Origin: Brachionus plicatilis
Taxonomy: Eukaryota > Rotifera > Eurotatoria > Ploima > Brachionidae
Direction of reading: 5' to 3'
DNA length: 64,000 bases
Assembly (NCBI GenBank): GCA_010279815.1
Contig: QEOQ01000460.1
Coordinates: forward strand, 1,016,423 to 1,080,422
In this document: one piece after another, positions 58,540 to 64,000 of the stretch
How positions within the stretch are numbered: the first letter of the stretch is position 1
Layout: every line of letters starts with the position of its first letter
Position numbers and translations under genes: made by a program
The notes under the pieces: generated by a model
Told to the model about the DNA's origin: nothing
The model's input: only the letters and a program-made list of their open reading frames with translations
The model's database searches: none

Positions 58540-59815
58540 AATCTTATAACCTAAGAGACTAATTTCGTTTCCAAGATATTTACCTTGTCAGAAAAATTAG
58601 ATCGCTTATTCGAAAAGATCATACGATATGTTTTGCACCAATTAATATCTATCTTGTTATAAGAACAGCATTTATTAAGAATATTAATGGTAGTTGAAAA
58701 ATTTATTAAAGCATTTTCCAAATCTTTATCTCAATAACTAATTGTTGTGTCATCAGCGAACGTTTTTATTTTAAATTTACCTAAAAGATAAGGAAAATTA
58801 TTAATAAAAATGAGGAAAAGAAGTGAACCTAATACTGAACCAGAGTTGGTAAAAAAGTCAGAATCAAGTCTGGACTTTGACTTTAATTTTTTAAATAAAG
58901 TCAGGGCCAAAGCTTTTTTTTCTTTAAACGGCACTTTTTTGGGTTCTTATTTAGTAAGCCGCTACAATAGCTACCTGAAACAGCAAAAATTCACATGACT
59001 GTGATCCTGACAGATGGATTGCCGTTCCAGCTGGTTTTTTTGGCCGCCTAGTTCAAGTCTAAATCATTAAAAAAAAAGTCCAAGTCAAGACTTAAAAATA
59101 AAAATAAATTTAAAGTCAAAGTCTGATTCTGACTTGGGATTTTAATGATTCTGACTTTTAAGTTTGACTTTTGATGAATTCTGTACTGAACCTTGCGGTA
59201 CACTTAACTTGAGCAAAGAAGGTTTAGATTTTTCTTTCACTTGAGGAACTATTTGTGATCTATTTGTAAAATAATTGGATAGAAGACCTTTTTATCATAT
59301 GAGACCATAGTGAAAAATTTTTAAATTCAAAAGATAGGAATTAATCACATCAAAAGATTTTCTAAAATCGGTAAATAATGATATAGTTGTAAGTTTTTGT
59401 TATCTAGCTTATTTATTACGCTTAAATATTCATGAAGACTAGTCTGGCATGAATGACCACGTCTAAATTCATGTTGACCATTAAAAAAAATGTTTGATTC
59501 AAAATATTTTGAAATTTGACTTGTTAATAGTTTTTCAAACGAAAATGATATAGCCCAATAATTGTTTATATCTGATCTATCTCCTTTATTTTTAAATAAT
59601 GGAATAACAATTGCTAGCTTCCAGTCATCTGATATATTTTTTAGTTTAAAGAAATCATTAAAAAGTAAATGAAGAAAAGGAACACAAGAGTCAGGAAGGC
59701 TTTTTAAGATTTTTGGATAAATACCTACAAAACCTGGTAGTTCATCAATAGTTTTTTGATTTCATAAATAGAAAACTCCTGAAATGAAAAACGTGCAATT
59801 TTGCAGATTTCGGCA
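58540..59815 (-). mobile_element. Degenerate non-LTR retrotransposon fragment, third lineage
   Basis: Minus-strand reverse-transcriptase pieces: HGFRHGHSCQTSLHEYLSVI (about 59400-59475), FTDFRKSFDVIN (about 59345-59380), LLSNYFTNRSQI, KLSVPQGSV (about 59190-59215), then after an insertion LGSLLFLIFINNFPYLLGKF and KTFADDTTISY (catalytic FADD at about 58755), followed by NKCCSYNKIDINWCKTYRMI. Multiple stops and frame changes show it is inactive. It is interrupted at 58841-59183 by a hAT-like element. Both LINE 5' and 3' ends are lost or unrecognisable. Confidence 0.82.
58841..59183. mobile_element. 343 bp hAT-like non-autonomous element nested in the LINE
   Basis: Flanked by perfect 8 bp duplications TACTGAAC (58833-58840 and 59184-59191). 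The ends are imperfect inverted repeats, CAGAGTTGGTAAAAAAGTCA against CAGAATTCATCAAAAGTCA. Removing the insert and one duplication restores the conserved VPQGSVLG reverse-transcriptase motif of the surrounding LINE, which fixes the borders. An 8 bp duplication and CAGRG/A-type ends are characteristic of hAT transposons. The interior is non-coding and rich in the pentamer AAGTC and its complement. Confidence 0.85.
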
Positions 59816-61274
59816 GCAGGTGAAACAAAAATTGTTTTACTTCGTCACTAAATTCATAAAATAAAAATTGATTTTAATAAATAAATAAAATATCAATATT
59901 TTGAGATTTCTTTTTTTAATATCTATGATTTATTCGAATTGGAATTTTTTTTGCATTTTGTAAATTGAATCTTTTTAAATTTTAAAATCCAGTCACTGCT
60001 GCTTAAAAACCTTGAATTCAATAGTTTTAGTTGTATAAAAGTACAACTTACAGATTAAGGCTGTTTGTTTATAAAAAATTGTAAATTAGCATTCAATTTG
60101 ATTTAAACTAATAAATTCATTGGCAAATTTTTTTTTATCTTATTCTTTTAACTGGACCATAAAAGAAGCATTGATTGTTTCACCCACATTTGTTAAAAAA
60201 TTTTAATTAGCTAACTCCAAGTTCGGAATTTAAATTATTTTTTTTAGCCCTGGCTTGGAATTTAATTTTAGTGATTGACTTAATAATTCATCTCATCAAG
60301 TCAATTTTATTTCAAAATTGATATTTTAATTTTTTGCAGTTCCAAGTGGTTATTGTAGCGGCCTAGTTAAGTTCAAAGTTACTAAAATTAAAGTCTTAGC
60401 TCGGACTCTAGAGAAAAATAATTTTAAGTCCGGAATAGGACTTGACTTAAGAGTTGTGACTTTTAAACAACGATGGTTTCATCTTTTGAAACTTGTAAAA
60501 AAATCCATATTTTAATTAAGAATTTAAATTTTGTAAAATAGACAATGCCTTAATTTTGCAAAACAAACTCGTTTTTATGCTGAAATAAAATTTTAATAAA
60601 CTAACATTTAAGAGATTAAAAATCAAAAAGGTTATCATTTTGACTCGCTGGTGCTTAAAGTCTTAAAAAAAATCTCATCTTGAAAATTTAAGCAGCTTCT
60701 TTAAAAATTAACTTTACCATTTTGTTTGTAGTCTAGTAAAGATTGCTTTTTGATAGAAGATGTAAACACTGTAGATAAAGAAAGAAAAAGAAAAGATAAT
60801 TTTAATCATTTAAACTTATGAAATTAAGAGCTCGTGATAATTTGCATATTTTGTATTCTAATAATCATCTTAAATGACACTTAATTCAGCCATTTTAACA
60901 AGCTTTCTCAATGTATTTATTTACAAATCGTGATTAAATAAAAGTCGATTTAATTAAATCTAATTTAATAAAACGATGACTTGAGATACTTCTCATCTAT
61001 GTTTATGATCTAGTTGATCCAATCAAAAATTTTGCCATAGCACAAAATTTTTCGATTGGTCGTGAGCTCACAAGATTTAGTTCATTAGTTGCTTATTTTC
61101 AATCCATTAATTTACAATCAATCGAGTTTGTAATTTGGCTCTAATCTGTTATTTTAGCCAATTAAAAAAATCGTCCCTAATTTTATTTTAAATTTCATTT
61201 AATTCATTTTTAGTGTCTTTCTATCAAATTAAATTAACAAAAAAATCATTTCTTCGCTTACTTACCAAACTAAC
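59816..61274. other. AT-rich region upstream of the eh1 exon
   Basis: About 1.45 kb. Bases about 60350-60470 share GTAGCGGC, GGCC(GC)CTAGTT and AAGTC-rich sequence with the hAT-like element at 58.8-59.2 kb and are probably a diverged relative. Nothing else was recognised; the promoter of the following exon should lie here. Confidence 0.45.
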
Positions 61275-61578
61275 ATGTCTCTTTCACCATCAAACTCAAC
61301 TGATTACGCAAAAAAGTCATCATTCTCAATTGACTCGATATTGTCGAACAGCACTGGCCAAGACACATCCAAAGCCAGTCTGGCCGTCGACTTGCTCACC
61401 TCGTTCTACAAGTCAACCATTCATAACAAGTCCTTACTTGCCTCAACATATTCCAGTACGGAGACCGAAAAAAGTGACATTTCCAAAAAGTTAATCGATT
61501 TCTATTCACTCATGACTCTCAATAGTCAAAAATTGTTCTCTTCTAATGACGCCTCGCCCAATGCTTCTTCTACTCAAG
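61275..61578 (+). CDS. First exon of a putative transcription factor with an eh1 (Groucho-binding) motif
   Basis: ATG at 61275 opens MSLSPSNSTDYAKKSSFSID; the exon has 101 codons and ends ACT CAA G before a GTAATT donor. Residues about 16-23, FSIDSILS, match the engrailed-homology-1 motif found near the N-terminus of many homeodomain proteins (Gsc, Vax, Not, Hesx type) and some forkhead/T-box factors, where it recruits Groucho/TLE corepressors. The rest is Ser/Thr-rich (ASLAVDLLTSFYKST, STYSSTETEKS). Codon use is clearly richer in G+C than the flanks. No homeodomain or other DNA-binding domain is visible in the remaining 2.4 kb, so the next exon probably lies beyond the window. The class of factor is therefore unknown. 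Confidence 0.55.
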
Positions 61579-62220
61579 GTAATTTTTTTTTAACTGAAAA
61601 AAAATTTAAAATCATCTCATTATTTAATAAATTAATTTTTGATCTAATGATTAAATTGAAAATGGCAAGTTAATCCTTTAATTTATTTGATCACTTTCGG
61701 CACGTTAAAATTAACTTCTTTGAACCATTTAAATTTTTTGGGACCAGTTCAATTTTTTGTTAAGCAGTGCCACTTCAATATCCCATTCAATTGTCCATTT
61801 TTTGTTACAAGGCCTACTGTGACTTGCTGCAAACTTGATAGAATGAATTTTTCAAAAATTATTTTGTTGACTTTTATTTTAAATTTGGTATGGGATATGC
61901 CCAGGCAGGCTGGAATGGAGCTTAGTCCTTCCTTTTAGTCAATTTTTTCAAAGTTCTGATTTTTCCCTATTAAGTAAAAATAGTAGAGCAAATGTTCTTA
62001 AAATAAATATAAAAGAAAGAAAATAATAAGACATAATTTCCAAACGCTAGAAGTACCAAGCTTTTTTTATTTATAAATTTATATTTTTATAAATAAACTA
62101 TCGAATACAAAACACAGTTTACAAATCTACAAATCTAAAGAAAATAATTATTTATTTATTATCTGAAAAAATATGTTCAAAAGATATGAGGATTTAAAAT
62201 ATTTTCTTAGTCTTAATAAT

Positions 62221-62395
62221 CAGTCTCTTAACTGATGCTCACCGCAGTTATTACCTGGCCGAAACCGGTCCCCCTTTTTTATAATGAAAGAGGTCCAAAA
62301 AAATGCCCCACGACCAGCGATATCTGAAATGAATTTTGAAACTTTGGTCCTCCCTTTTTAAGACTAATAAACCACTCGGCTATACGGGCTAAAAA
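62221..62395 (-). repeat. tRNA-derived SINE, copy 2
   Basis: Read on the minus strand, the head AGCCCGTATAGCCGAGTGG has an A-box (TAGCCGAGTGG). About 40 bases on is a decayed B-box-like GGACCAAAGTTTCAAAATTC. The tail CTTTCATTATAAAAAAAGGG matches the tail of copy 1 at 15.6 kb. Spacing between the two boxes is more tRNA-like here than in copy 1, while the B-box is better preserved in copy 1. Confidence 0.55.
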
Positions 62396-63149
62396 ATTGT
62401 GGGGTAGAAGATCAATTCGTTGCAGTAATTTTTGTGTCAGAGCTGTCGCTCAAAAAGGTACTGGAAAAGGAGATGACCATATTATCCTTTTGAATAGTAT
62501 GGGACAAATTATTAACATTAATTTACTGATGTACACATATATGTGCAAGGCTGAGAAGATAGACTCTCCGAAATGCTGACAAATACATTTATATATCATC
62601 TTAGAACTGATTGATTATTAGGCTCAAAACGAATGAACATATATAGTTTTTGATTTAGTGTTATTTATTCGTATTGTTTCAGATAAATTCATTGATTCAG
62701 AATGTTTAACATTTTCATGTATTCACACGAAAGAAATACTGAAAAGAAAATCTCACAAATATCAAATGAATCACACACTCTCTTGAAAGAATTTATTATT
62801 ATTTAATAATTTTTAAATATGCCAAAAAAAATATTATTTTTTTTTAATTTAAATTAAATAAGTACAAATAATGGACCAAAGGGCTATGTTGGATTTCGAA
62901 AGAAATTTAATTTAAGCTTTTACCATTCATTTAAAACCATAGTCTGCCACTGTTAAAATTGGTGTATTTTTAATTCTGTGCTTAAAATTTTTGCTTAACT
63001 AAATAATCGAAAATTTAAGACAGTTTTTTTTTCATAAATTGGTCAAAAAAATAGTTATTTTTAAATTGTTATAAAAAATACCTTCTTAAATTTTCGATTT
63101 TTGGAAAAAAAAAAAGACATTTTTTCAAAAAATTTTGAATTTTGAATTG

Positions 63150-63330
63150 GCCGTTTTTAATTTTACCATATTTTACCAAAATTATCTCAAAATCCTTAAA
63201 ATTTACGTTATTTTTCGTAAAATACTTCTTTTTCACTTTTCGGATTTTACGTTAATTTACGTAAAATGTGGTAAAATTTGGTTAATTTACGGTATTTTAC
63301 GTAAATTTTCGTAAAATACTGTTATCAAAT
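63150..63330. repeat. Cluster of TTTACGTAAA palindromic motifs
   Basis: The motif TTTACGTAAA and close variants (TTTTCGTAAAATAC at about 63218 and 63308, TTTACGTTATTT, TTTACGGTATTTTACG) occur at least six times on both strands within 180 bases. The block has the look of a decayed inverted-repeat element or a subterminal repeat cluster. Confidence 0.5.
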
Positions 63331-64000
63331 CACCACTGTATTGAAATATTTTTTTAAAGCTTAAAATTGTTAAATGGGTGTCAAAAAGTATAAGAATTAA
63401 TATCCGTGGAAAAAAGGTGTCAATTAGCATCAGAGAATGGTGAACACATAAGATATACACTGACAACGCATTCAAAAGTTATAAGTAAAAATAAGTTGTT
63501 TCAAAAATTGCATAAATTTAGTTTAGTCTAGCAAAAACTAAATTTAAATTATTAAAAGTTTAGAATGGTAGATGTTGGAACTTGAGTTCGTAGTACGCTG
63601 CCACTGGCCAGGTTCTGATCAATCAGATGAATATCCTAGTAAACGAGGAAAAGGTAGAATAGGACAAGAAAATCTTTTTGGACACTATAAAATAAATGAA
63701 TATGATATAATTGTCTTTGTTTAAATCGATAAGACAAAGTTTAAAAAGTCTTTCTCAAAGAATCAGTTTATCATTTGAATCAACTTATTTATGGCTAAAA
63801 TTTATATGTGTCTGTACTAGGTTCACTTTTGGAACCATGATTTCTTTTAAGCATTGGGAAGCAAATTTTCAAAAATAAAATTTTTATTCAATTTATTTTG
63901 TGTTAGATTTCAAAAGTTTATTTTTAAGTTTAAAATTAAAATTAGCTTATGTTTTGTTAATTTAATTAAACAGAGGCAGACACTTAGATGAAAGTGGTTT

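Larger units (their letters stand above)
61579..64000. other. Probable intron of the eh1 gene, repeats only
   Basis: Contains the second SINE copy (62221-62395, minus) and a cluster of TTTACGTAAA-type motifs (63150-63330). No further exon was recognised up to the window end. Confidence 0.4.

Noticed and set aside
1..64000. CRISPR arrays, bacterial operons, rRNA
   Set aside because: No regularly spaced direct repeats, no ribosome-binding-site-led gene series and no rRNA-like sequence; the spliced genes show the DNA is eukaryotic.

Overview
The window is nuclear DNA of a small invertebrate animal. It is very AT-rich, and its genes are split by GT-AG introns that are often only 45-60 bases long, mixed with a few introns above 1 kb. 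The recognisable genes are animal-type: the Polycomb WD40 protein EED, a KIM-bearing receptor tyrosine phosphatase of the PTPRR/PTPN5/PTPN7 group, VPS33B, two PLAC8-domain proteins, a lachesin/IgLON-like immunoglobulin protein, IFT57, a SOBP-like zinc finger exon, and a first exon with an engrailed-homology (eh1) repressor motif. A compact lophotrochozoan such as a monogonont rotifer would fit, but this assignment is inference and cannot be settled from the sequence alone.

Layout. 1-2 kb: the 3' part of EED (+). 3-5.2 kb: C-terminal exons of the phosphatase (-), followed by almost 6 kb with no recognisable exon. 10.9-13.7 kb: complete VPS33B (-, 15 exons). 13.8-14.3 kb: a putative secreted protein (-). 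15-16.4 kb: two tandem PLAC8 genes (+), with a tRNA-derived SINE between them. 16.5 kb: a tiny cysteine-rich gene (-). 17.2-20.1 kb: the Ig-domain gene (-). 21.3-22.5 kb: a proline-rich single EF-hand protein (-). 24.2-32.3 kb: a 1,659-residue two-PDZ scaffold (-, 5 exons). 38.4-41.7 kb: a two-exon gene of unknown function (-). 45.9-46.4 kb: the SOBP-like exon (-). 50.1-51.7 kb: complete IFT57 (-, 6 exons). 61.3 kb: the eh1-containing exon (+), whose remaining exons probably lie beyond the window.

The 34-36 kb and 42-60 kb regions hold many mobile-element remains: three unrelated non-LTR retrotransposon fragments, a Tc1-like transposase remnant, a KRBA2-type integrase remnant, and several elements with terminal inverted repeats (TIRs). 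The clearest is an 833 bp Merlin-type DNA transposon at 57172-58004. It has TIRs of about 125 bp, a perfect 8 bp target duplication, and an open but truncated ISXO2-like transposase frame. A second well-dated event is a 343 bp hAT-like element (8 bp duplication) inside the reverse-transcriptase frame of a LINE at 58.8-59.2 kb. Other miniature elements lie at 42.2, 49.1 and 55.1 kb.

The host genes do not form an operon or pathway. They cover chromatin silencing, MAP-kinase signalling, endolysosomal tethering, cilia and cell adhesion. I found no CRISPR array, no rRNA and no convincing tRNA gene. The strongest candidates for something new are the mobile elements and the uncharacterised host genes (EF-hand protein, PDZ scaffold, 672-residue protein). 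No complete new multi-gene system is visible.
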